From contig CADEDU010000010.1 of the NCBI GenBank assembly GCA_902826155.1, forward strand, positions 70,936 through 76,354: a DNA stretch of 5,419 nucleotides, written 5' to 3'. A program made the translations under genes and the position numbers. The DNA is from an uncultured beta proteobacterium (GTDB lineage Bacteria > Pseudomonadota > Gammaproteobacteria > Burkholderiales > SG8-39). Below the pieces are notes generated by a model. The model had not been told where the DNA came from, searched no databases, and saw only the letters and a program-made list of their open reading frames with translations. Below, piece after piece: positions 1-5,419 of this stretch. Position 1 is the first letter of the stretch. Each line of letters opens with the position of its first letter.

Positions 1-913
1 GGTGCAGGCGCAGCAGGACTGGCCGCAGCGGCCGATCCGCATTCTGGTGGTCGCCGCAGCAGGCGGCCTGCCCGATATCGGCGCGCGCACCGTGGCTGCG
101 CCGCTCTCGAAAATTCTCGGGCAGCCGGTCGTGGTCGAGAACCGCGCCGGCGGCGCCGGCAATATTGCGAGCGAAGCCGTAGTCAAGTCGCCCGCCGATG
201 GCTACACGCTGCTCGCCACGGGTGTGAATCAGGCATCTAACCAGATTCTCATCCCGAATCCGGGCTTCGACTACGACAAGGACCTCGCACCGGTGGCGAT
301 GGTGGGTGAGGCGAACATGGTGCTCGTTGCCACGCCTTCGCTTGCGGCCAACAACGTGCAGGAGCTGCTCGCGCTCGCCCGGCAGAAGCCCGGCGCGGTG
401 GCGATGGCCGTGTCGGTGTTCGGCTCGCCCAATCACGTCGGCGCCGAACTGATGGCCGACATGGCGAACATCGACTTCAATTTCATCATCTACAAGGGCA
501 TCGGCGCGACCATGCCCGACCTGATGGCGGGCAACGTGCATCTGGGAATATCGTCCTTGCCGGCCGCGCTCGGCCCGGTGAAGGGCGGCCGCCTCAAGGC
601 CTTGGCCGTGACACGCCTCAAACGCGCGACCTTGCTGCCCGATGTCGCCACCGTGGACGAGCAGGGGCTGAAGGGTTTCGACATCAATTCCTGGATCGCG
701 CTGTATGCCACCGGTGGCACGCCGCAGCCGATCGTCGATCGCCTCAACCTCGAGATCCGCAACGTCCTCAAGCAACCCGAGGTCCAGGCCGTGCTCGCCA
801 ATCAAGGCATGGAACCTTCGTTCATGACGCCGGTGGAACTGCGCGACTACGTCCGCAACGAAGTGAAGAAGCTCGCGCCGCTGCTGAAGAATCCGCGCCT
901 GAAGCAGAAGTAG
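1..913 (+). CDS. Bug/TctC-family periplasmic solute-binding protein, 5' end cut by the window
   Basis: Likely periplasmic receptor of the tripartite tricarboxylate transporter (Bug/TctC) family, which binds small carboxylates or related organics for uptake. The 303 visible residues begin VQAQQDWPQRPIR, the usual start of the mature protein just after signal-peptide cleavage, so the GTG at 2-4 is probably internal and the start and signal peptide lie upstream. Family marks, counted from that GTG: the ligand loop AAAGGLPDIGAR (18-29), GQPVVVENRAGGAG (40-53) and PADGYTLL (64-71); later come a YKGIGATMPDLMAGNVHLG stretch and GGRLKALAVTRLKR. The usual PGG of the ligand loop is AGG here, with the Asp kept (D25). 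The length fits a full mature domain, and the reading frame is intact to the TAG at 911-913. The ligand cannot be read from sequence. No TctA or TctB membrane gene is visible. The DUF2817 gene follows after 36 bases on the same strand, so co-transcription is likely. Confidence 0.5.
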   Translation, partial: VQAQQDWPQRPIRILVVAAAGGLPDIGARTVAAPLSKILGQPVVVENRAGGAGNIASEAVVKSPADGYTLLATGVNQASNQILIPNPGFDYDKDLAPVAMVGEANMVLVATPSLAANNVQELLALARQKPGAVAMAVSVFGSPNHVGAELMADMANIDFNFIIYKGIGATMPDLMAGNVHLGISSLPAALGPVKGGRLKALAVTRLKRATLLPDVATVDEQGLKGFDINSWIALYATGGTPQPIVDRLNLEIRNVLKQPEVQAVLANQGMEPSFMTPVELRDYVRNEVKKLAPLLKNPRLKQK

Positions 914-949
914 CGCGGCGGGTCACGAGGGACGCGGTCTCACATCGTC

Positions 950-2047
950 GTGACACCACAGGACGCATTCCCGCCCGATTACGCCACATCGCGCGAGCGC
1001 TTTCGGCGCGCCGCGATACGCCTGAACTGGTTGCATGAGGCGCATGCCATCGCGCAGGCCGGCCCTGGCGGCGAAGCGCTCAGCATCGACGTGGCGCGCG
1101 CCGACGCCCGCGATGCCGACACCACGCTGATCGTCTCGAGCGGCCTGCACGGCGTGGAAGGATTCTTCGGCGCGGCGGTGCAGCTTGCGCTGATGGACGA
1201 CTTCGCGACCATCCGTGCGCGCGCCGCACGACCGCGCATCGTGTTCGTCCATGCGCTCAATCCCTACGGCTTCGCGTGGCGGCGGCGCGTCAACGAAGAC
1301 AACGTCGATCTGAATCGCAACTTCCTGCTGACAGGCGAGCCTTACGGCGGCAGCCCGGCAGGCTATGCCGCGCTCGATCCGCTGCTGAATCCCTCACGCG
1401 CAGGGAACAGCGCGATCGGCTTCTATCTGCAGGCCGCACTGCACGTGGCACGCAACGGAATGCCGGCGCTCAAGCAGTCAGTGGCCGCGGGCCAGTACGA
1501 CTTCCCGCGCGGCTTGTTCTACGGCGGTGCCGGCCCGGCGCAGACGACGCGCATCCTGCACGAGCACCTGCCGCGCTGGGTTGCCGGAACGCGGCGAGTC
1601 GTGCACATCGATCTGCATAGCGGACTGGGGCGCTGGGCAACCTACCGGCTGCTGCTCGATGCGCCGATCACTTCGGAACAACGGCTCGCGCTGCACATGT
1701 GGTGCAGCAAGGAAACATTGGTCGAGACCGAAGGCGACGCCGCGGAGTATTCGGTGCGCGGCGGGATGGGGCGCTGGGCGGCCACGCTTGCGGCGGACTA
1801 CACCCTGCTGGTCGCGGAATTCGGCACCTACCATCCGCTGCGTGTGCTGGCGGGAATGCGCGCCGAGAACCACGCGCACCACTGGTCGACACTCGATAGC
1901 GCAGGCACTCAACAAGCAAAGGCCTGGCTTACGGAATTGTTCTGCCCCGCATCACCGCAGTGGCGCAATAGCGTGCTCACGCAAGCGGTGGACCTGGTGC
2001 ATCGCGCGCTGGCCGCGCTGAGTGAGCCGCGAGTGCGACGCGCTTGA
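950..2047 (+). CDS. DUF2817 family protein, M14 zinc carboxypeptidase-like hydrolase
   Basis: A 365-residue protein of the DUF2817 family, related to M14 metallocarboxypeptidases and aspartoacylase-type deacylases. Zinc-site candidates are H67 and E70 in SSGLHGVEGFFG and H223 in HIDLHSGLG. VNEDNVDLNRNF (114-125) carries the Asn-Arg pair (N122, R123) that binds the substrate carboxylate in M14 enzymes. E290 in LLVAEFGTY sits where the catalytic base is expected. All key residues are present, so the enzyme is probably active. There is no signal peptide or membrane segment, so it should be cytoplasmic. The start is GTG at 950: it is the only ATG/GTG/TTG in frame after the TAG at 911, and the FPPDYATSRERF motif beginning at residue 7 matches the usual family N-terminus. 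The only Shine-Dalgarno-like run, GAGGGA at 927-932, is rather far upstream. Placement behind a Bug receptor gene suggests it processes the imported compound. Its true substrate (peptide, N-acyl amino acid or other amide) is unknown. Confidence 0.5.
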   Translation: MTPQDAFPPDYATSRERFRRAAIRLNWLHEAHAIAQAGPGGEALSIDVARADARDADTTLIVSSGLHGVEGFFGAAVQLALMDDFATIRARAARPRIVFVHALNPYGFAWRRRVNEDNVDLNRNFLLTGEPYGGSPAGYAALDPLLNPSRAGNSAIGFYLQAALHVARNGMPALKQSVAAGQYDFPRGLFYGGAGPAQTTRILHEHLPRWVAGTRRVVHIDLHSGLGRWATYRLLLDAPITSEQRLALHMWCSKETLVETEGDAAEYSVRGGMGRWAATLAADYTLLVAEFGTYHPLRVLAGMRAENHAHHWSTLDSAGTQQAKAWLTELFCPASPQWRNSVLTQAVDLVHRALAALSEPRVRRA

Positions 2048-2079
2048 ATCACACACCGCTCTCGTGACGCAGTGGCGAC

Positions 2080-2109
2080 CGATACCGCATCGATTATCGC
2101 GCGGTGTCG
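2080..2109. terminator. Inverted repeat at the convergent gene junction, possible weak bidirectional terminator
   Basis: CGATACCGC at 2080-2088 can pair with GCGGTGTCG at 2101-2109, giving 9 bp with one G-T wobble around a 12-base loop. The loop holds the TAA stop of the minus-strand monooxygenase (2094-2096), and the right arm lies in its last codons. The site is in or beside the 46-base gap between two convergent genes, where a terminator is expected. No T-tract follows on either strand, so it is not a classical intrinsic terminator, and such stems also arise by chance in GC-rich DNA. Confidence 0.5.
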
Positions 2110-3731
2110 ACTGGCATTGCACCCGTGACGCGCGCCCACACCGAACGATCCGCAGCGGCGACGTCATCGCCACGCCAGGCGACGTGTCCATCGGGCCGCA
2201 CCAGCACCAGCGAACGCGCGTAGACGGCCCTTGCCTGCTCACTGCGCAAACGTTCGACGCGCAGTGGCACACCGCATGAAGCCGCCTCGCGGGCGATAGC
2301 GTCGGCCGCCTGCGGTGAAGCGCCGAAATCGAGCAGTGTGAAGCCGCGGCCGAACAGATCCAGCGTCGATCGCCCGGGCTCGAGCCAGACGTGCGGTGCA
2401 CGGCAGCCCGGCCAACTGCTCGGCTCGTATCGCGACGGATCGTCGGCCGGCTCGAGCGTGCCATCGGGCACGATCACCGGCGAGCCTGCGTAGCGATAGC
2501 CGAGTTGCACCCCCAACGACTCCCACTCCTTGCGCGTCATTTCGGCGAACCTGGCGCCGAGCGCCGCACGCTTGCCGTCGGCGTCGTTGCCCGCGTCGTC
2601 GATCCACGGAAACGTCGGCAGATCGCGCAGATTGCGGAAGTTGCTGGTCGCCTCGGCCACGTTGCGGGCACCGATCGGACGGCGCTCGGCATCGTACGAA
2701 TCGAGCAACGCCTCACCGCCCCAGCTTCGCAGTCGGGCTTCGAGCTTCCAGCCCAGATCGACCGCATCGCCGAATCCGGTGTTCATGCCGAACCCGCCGG
2801 TGGGCGACAACTGATGGGCCGAATCACCGACCAGGAAGCAGTTGCCGCGTCGATACGTCTCGGCGACGACAGCCCGACGCACCCAAGGGTAGAGCCCTGC
2901 GATCTCGTACGCGGGCATGCTGCCCGGCCCGACCATGCGTCGCATGACGGCCGGCACGTCGATCTGCTCCGGCGGCACATAGCGATCGCCACCCACCAGC
3001 GATAAACGCCAGGTCTTGAAGCCGTCGATCATGTTCAGGTTGGCCCACATGCCCTGGGCATCAACCAGAATGTTCATGATCGCCTTGCCGTGCGGATGTT
3101 CGTTCCACAATCGCGGGCTGCGGAAATACACGCCGCACGAGTAGCTGATCGCGCTCTCGCCCACCAGCGCGATGTCGAGCCGCTCGCGCACGGTGCTCTT
3201 CGCACCATCGCAGGCCGCCAGATAGCGCGCGCGCACCTCGCGCCGTTCGCCGCTTCGCACGTCTTCGAGCACCGCATCGACGTGCGATCCGTGATCGGTA
3301 AACGTCACCAGCCGGCACGAGAACATCGTGTCGACCGATTCGAACCGCTGCGCCGCGCGTCGCATCAGCGGATCGAGCAGGTGCTGCGCAATGCGCTGGC
3401 GCTGCGTCGGGCTTTCGGGCAACTCGGGCTGTTCGCCCATCGACGGATACGGCATGCGCGCGATGCACTTCCCGCGCAGGCTCGTCAGGAACTGCACCGT
3501 CATCGGATAGTCGTCGGGAAACCCGCCGTGGCGGATCTCGCGCTCGATGCCCCAGCGACGGCAGAACTCCATCGAGCGCACGTTGACCAGATTGATCTTG
3601 GCGACCGGTTCCTCGCCGAACTCCGGGTTCTGCTCGACCACCAGGCACTTCACCGCGCGCCAGCCCAGTTCGCAAGCGAGTGCGAGTCCGACCGGCCCGC
3701 CCCCTACCACGAGCACTTCGGTGTGGCGCAC
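2094..3731 (-). CDS. FAD-dependent aromatic hydroxylase-type monooxygenase (class A flavoprotein)
   Basis: A 545-residue flavoprotein of the group that includes TfdB/phenol hydroxylases and MhpA. These enzymes use NAD(P)H and O2 to add a hydroxyl group to an aromatic ring. The FAD-binding GGGPVG (10-15) is followed by E33 at the end of the second strand. The mid-protein DG motif is CDGAKSTVR (174-182). The second FAD motif, GDSAHQLSPTGGFGMNTG (302-319), runs into DAVDLGWKL. YAGSPVIVPDG (414-424), PGCRAPH (441-447) and STLDLFGRGFTLL (455-467) lead into the thioredoxin-like C-terminal domain, which ends with VRPDGHVAWR (511-520). Length and domain order are normal for the family. GTG at 3731 was chosen over an upstream TTG at 3776 because GGAG (3740-3737) sits 5 bases before it and the Rossmann strand starts at once. 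Only 2 bases separate it from the stop of the preceding Bug gene, suggesting translational coupling. It looks like the last gene of the operon. The substrate is not predictable; a phenolic or hydroxybenzoate-like compound is an inference from context. Confidence 0.5.
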   Translation of the reverse strand: MRHTEVLVVGGGPVGLALACELGWRAVKCLVVEQNPEFGEEPVAKINLVNVRSMEFCRRWGIEREIRHGGFPDDYPMTVQFLTSLRGKCIARMPYPSMGEQPELPESPTQRQRIAQHLLDPLMRRAAQRFESVDTMFSCRLVTFTDHGSHVDAVLEDVRSGERREVRARYLAACDGAKSTVRERLDIALVGESAISYSCGVYFRSPRLWNEHPHGKAIMNILVDAQGMWANLNMIDGFKTWRLSLVGGDRYVPPEQIDVPAVMRRMVGPGSMPAYEIAGLYPWVRRAVVAETYRRGNCFLVGDSAHQLSPTGGFGMNTGFGDAVDLGWKLEARLRSWGGEALLDSYDAERRPIGARNVAEATSNFRNLRDLPTFPWIDDAGNDADGKRAALGARFAEMTRKEWESLGVQLGYRYAGSPVIVPDGTLEPADDPSRYEPSSWPGCRAPHVWLEPGRSTLDLFGRGFTLLDFGASPQAADAIAREAASCGVPLRVERLRSEQARAVYARSLVLVRPDGHVAWRGDDVAAADRSVWARVTGAMPVDTAR

Positions 3732-3733
3732 GC

Positions 3734-4726
3734 TTACTCCGGCTCCAATCCGGCGGCTTTGACCGCCTGGGACCAACGCGCGCGTTCCTCGGCGATGAAG
3801 CGTCCGAACGCCTCAGGCGTGCCGCCCGGGTCGTACATGCCCAACTGCAGCAGCCGCGCCGCGATCTGCGGGTCGCTGACCACCGCATTGGCATCGCGAT
3901 TGACCTTCGCGATCACCTCGGCCGAGGTGCGGGTCGGCGCCATGAGACCGAACCAACCCACCATCGTGAAGCCGGGCGCCACCTCGGCGATCGCGGGGAT
4001 GTCCGGATAGTTCGGCAGGCGCTTCGGCGAGCTGACTGCGAGCACCCGTAGCTTGCCGTTCTTGAGAAACGGCGCCATCGGCGGAATGCCGTTGATGTAC
4101 ACCTGCGTCACGCCCGCCATCGCGTCGGCGGCAGACTGCGGCGTGGTTTTGTACGGCACGTGCACCCAGCGCACACCAGTCATGCTCGCGAGCAATTCGC
4201 CGGTCATGTGCGGGACGTTGCGGGAGCCCGGCGTACCGAACGAGAGCTTGCCCGGTTGTGCTTTGGCAATCGCAATCAGTTCGGACAAGGTGTTCGCTTT
4301 CACGTCCGGATTGATCGCCAGCATCATCGGACTCAGCCCGAGGCTCACGATCGGCACCAGATCCTTCTCCGGGTCGTACTGCAGGTTCTTGAACAGGTAC
4401 TGACTCGAGACGATCGGCGCGGCCTGCGCGAACAACAGGTTGTAGCCATCGGGCTCCGCCTGGGCAGCGGCCGCAGTCCCGACGATGCCGCCGGCGCTCG
4501 GACGATTGTCGACGACGATCTGCTGCCCCCAGAGTGGCGTGAGTTTGTCGGCGATGAGCCGCGCAACGATGTCCGGCGCACTGCCGGCGGAGGCCGCGAG
4601 AATCCACCTCACCGGCTTGTTCGGCCAGGCCAGCTGCGCGTGGACCGTGCCGGCACCCAACATCGCGAGCATCAACAGCGCCGCCGCGACCGCGGGGGCA
4701 TACGCATCAATGGATCTACGTGTCAT
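3734..4726 (-). CDS. Bug/TctC-family periplasmic solute-binding protein (complete)
   Basis: A complete 330-residue tripartite tricarboxylate transporter receptor. With ATG at 4726 the protein opens with a clear Sec signal peptide: basic MTRR, a hydrophobic core around residues 10-26, then a VHA cleavage site after residue 30, followed by the standard mature start QLAWPNKPVR. An ATG at 4762 would add 12 residues before the signal and overlap the upstream gene, so it is less likely. Family marks are ASAGSAPDIVAR (45-56), GQQIVVDNRPSAGG (67-80) and EPDGYNLL (91-98). Further on are HVPYKTTPQSAADAMAG and NGKLRVLAVSSPKR. The Asp of the ligand loop is kept (D52), but PGG is replaced by AGS. A weak GAAGA precedes the start by 7 bases. 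It lies between VOC and monooxygenase genes, 10 bases from the first and 2 from the second, so it probably captures the compound these enzymes degrade. No membrane subunits are visible; as with other orphan Bug proteins, a partner would have to be encoded elsewhere. Confidence 0.5.
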   Translation of the reverse strand: MTRRSIDAYAPAVAAALLMLAMLGAGTVHAQLAWPNKPVRWILAASAGSAPDIVARLIADKLTPLWGQQIVVDNRPSAGGIVGTAAAAQAEPDGYNLLFAQAAPIVSSQYLFKNLQYDPEKDLVPIVSLGLSPMMLAINPDVKANTLSELIAIAKAQPGKLSFGTPGSRNVPHMTGELLASMTGVRWVHVPYKTTPQSAADAMAGVTQVYINGIPPMAPFLKNGKLRVLAVSSPKRLPNYPDIPAIAEVAPGFTMVGWFGLMAPTRTSAEVIAKVNRDANAVVSDPQIAARLLQLGMYDPGGTPEAFGRFIAEERARWSQAVKAAGLEPE

Positions 4727-4736
4727 CGCGGCGTCT

Positions 4737-5165
4737 TCAGGTATTGCGCCCCTTCGACGCATCGACCTTCACACCGGCCGCCGCGGCCGCGCGCGCCTCT
4801 TCGCCGGTGAACACGATCTCCACTTCGGCACCGTCGGGGTCGCGGAAGAACACCTGATGCAGGTTGCGATCGGGTACCGCGAACTCCTCGAAATAGACGC
4901 CGTGCGCACGCAGCCGACCGCGAAATTCCTCGAGCCCCTCGGCGCGGAACGCGACGTGGTCGTACGCGTCGGATTTGCGCGTGGTCGGCTGGCGCATGGT
5001 GGAAATGTGCACCATCGCCTGATTGCCCAGGTACATCCAGGCCCCGGGCTGTGCGAACGGCGGACGCTCGCCCTCGCGCAACCCCACGACCTCGCCATAG
5101 AAGCGGCGCGTGCGTTCCAGATCGGAACAGGTGACGTTGTAGTGATCGAAGCCGGTGATCGGCAT
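4737..5165 (-). CDS. VOC (glyoxalase/bleomycin resistance/dioxygenase fold) family protein
   Basis: A 142-residue single-domain vicinal oxygen chelate protein, probably cytoplasmic and acting as a dimer, as the fold usually does. It opens with the typical FDHYNVTCSDLERTRRFYGE (6-25), the first beta-alpha unit carrying H8. Next comes GAWMYLG (41-47), H53 in VHIS and H70 in YDHVAFRA. The C-terminal signature HQVFFRDPDGAEVEI (103-117) carries E116. H8, H53, H70 and E116 lie at the positions where VOC enzymes bind a divalent metal, so this is probably a metalloenzyme rather than a binding protein. The start at 5165 is supported by a strong Shine-Dalgarno run GGGAGGGA (5179-5172); the open frame extending to 5243 overlaps the upstream gene and is not needed. 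It sits 20 bases after the DOPA-dioxygenase-type gene and 10 before the Bug gene. Possible roles are extradiol-type ring cleavage, isomerisation or lyase chemistry on a ring-cleavage product, or glutathione-type chemistry. The sequence does not decide between them. Confidence 0.5.
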   Translation of the reverse strand: MPITGFDHYNVTCSDLERTRRFYGEVVGLREGERPPFAQPGAWMYLGNQAMVHISTMRQPTTRKSDAYDHVAFRAEGLEEFRGRLRAHGVYFEEFAVPDRNLHQVFFRDPDGAEVEIVFTGEEARAAAAAGVKVDASKGRNT

Positions 5166-5171
5166 TTGAGT

Positions 5172-5179
5172 TCCCTCCC
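5172..5179 (-). promoter_or_regulatory. Strong ribosome binding site of the VOC gene
   Basis: On the minus strand the run GGGAGGGA lies 6 bases before the ATG at 5165, an excellent Shine-Dalgarno match. It fixes the VOC start and is the strongest such site seen in the operon. It lies within the 20-base spacer after the TGA of the preceding gene, so the VOC protein can be translated independently of the gene upstream. Confidence 0.5.
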
Positions 5180-5185
5180 GTTTTT

Positions 5186-5419
5186 TCAATCGTCGTCGTC
5201 GGGCAACGCCGACAGATTCAGCGCGAGACTGTTGCCCAACCACAGTGCGTGATCGCGATGATCGGCGAGTGCGTGGCCGGAATTGGGGTGAACGAGCACG
5301 TCGAGCCCCTCCCGGTTCAGCATCAACCAGGGCACCAGATGCGCGAACTGATCCGGCGCGAAGGCGACCTGATACATCCAGCGCGGATGCGGCCCCACCG
5401 GCTTGTCGTGCCAGCGGCC
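5186..5419 (-). CDS. DOPA 4,5-dioxygenase family protein, 3' part only
   Basis: The last 77 codons of a gene whose start lies beyond the right edge; the frame is open to base 5419. The visible protein begins GRWHDKPVGPHPRWMYQVAF and continues with LVPWLMLNREGLDVLVHPNSG and DHRDHALWLG. This is the pattern of the DOPA 4,5-dioxygenase family (PF08883), small proteins of about 110-120 residues related to fungal L-DOPA ring-cleaving dioxygenases. Conserved histidines, counted from the window edge, are H11 (GPHP), H44 (LVHPN), H54 and H57 (DHRDH), the candidate metal and catalytic ligands. The protein ends in four aspartates. In bacteria the physiological substrate is generally uncertain; extradiol cleavage of a catechol is the inferred activity. 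It is the first visible gene of the minus-strand group, followed after 20 bases by the VOC gene. Family assignment is fairly firm; function is less so. The GTG at 5398 is internal, not the start, because family sequence continues upstream of it. Confidence 0.5.
   Translation of the reverse strand, partial: GRWHDKPVGPHPRWMYQVAFAPDQFAHLVPWLMLNREGLDVLVHPNSGHALADHRDHALWLGNSLALNLSALPDDDD

Noticed and set aside
2..4. GTG as the true start of the first Bug gene
   Set aside because: The residues that follow match the mature N-terminus after signal-peptide cleavage, so the real start must lie before the window.
3732..3776. TTG at 3776 as the monooxygenase start
   Set aside because: The 15 extra residues overlap the Bug gene and add nothing known to the family. 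The GTG at 3731 has a well-placed GGAG and leads straight into the FAD-binding strand.
3061..3894. Minus-strand open frame (277 codons) offset from the monooxygenase frame
   Set aside because: Its translation is Arg-rich low-complexity sequence without family motifs, whereas the overlapping frame carries the complete FAD motifs. It also spans the junction of two real genes.
3090..4010. Long plus-strand open frame (306 codons) antisense to the monooxygenase and Bug genes
   Set aside because: It crosses the 3' end of one well-supported gene and most of another, is rich in Arg, Ala and His as expected of a shadow frame in GC-rich DNA, and has no recognisable domain.
4160..5252. Plus-strand open frames (4160-4810 and 4485-5252) opposite the Bug and VOC genes
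   Set aside because: They mirror the codon pattern of the minus-strand genes, which have clear motifs, signal peptide and ribosome sites. No motif supports the plus-strand versions.
1..5419. CRISPR array, tRNA or rRNA gene, insertion sequence, toxin-antitoxin or defence genes
   Set aside because: No spaced direct repeats, cloverleaf-like sequence, terminal inverted repeats or transposase motifs were seen by eye, and nearly all bases are explained by six metabolic or transport genes.

Overview
The window is dense, high-GC protein-coding DNA with the gene style of a betaproteobacterium, most likely Burkholderiales (Bordetella/Achromobacter/Cupriavidus-like). The main pointer is two separate Bug/TctC-type periplasmic solute-binding genes in 5.4 kb with no transporter membrane genes beside them. 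Expanded sets of such orphan receptors are typical of that order. The taxonomic call is inference; there is no rRNA or other marker gene here.

Layout: two convergent gene groups, both entering from outside the window. Left group, plus strand: the 3' part of a Bug/TctC receptor (1-913), then a DUF2817 M14-type zinc-peptidase-like protein (950-2047). Right group, minus strand, read from the right edge: the 3' part of a DOPA 4,5-dioxygenase family gene (5419-5186), a single-domain VOC/glyoxalase-fold protein (5165-4737), a complete Bug/TctC receptor (4726-3734) and a class A FAD-dependent aromatic hydroxylase-type monooxygenase (3731-2094). The groups meet tail to tail across 46 bases (2048-2093), where a 9-bp inverted repeat is centred on the stop codon of the monooxygenase.

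How they may work together (inference): the four minus-strand genes are separated by 20, 10 and 2 bases and look like one operon. A flavin hydroxylase, a DOPA-dioxygenase-like protein and a metal-binding VOC protein together suggest breakdown of a hydroxylated aromatic compound, with the Bug protein capturing the substrate in the periplasm. The plus-strand pair may be a second uptake-and-processing unit: a receptor plus a cytoplasmic M14-type hydrolase that could remove an amide- or ester-linked group. No promoter, regulator, tRNA, rRNA, CRISPR array or mobile element is visible. No intergenic gap exceeds 46 bases. Nothing points to a radically new system; the main interest is the gene combination in the minus-strand operon.
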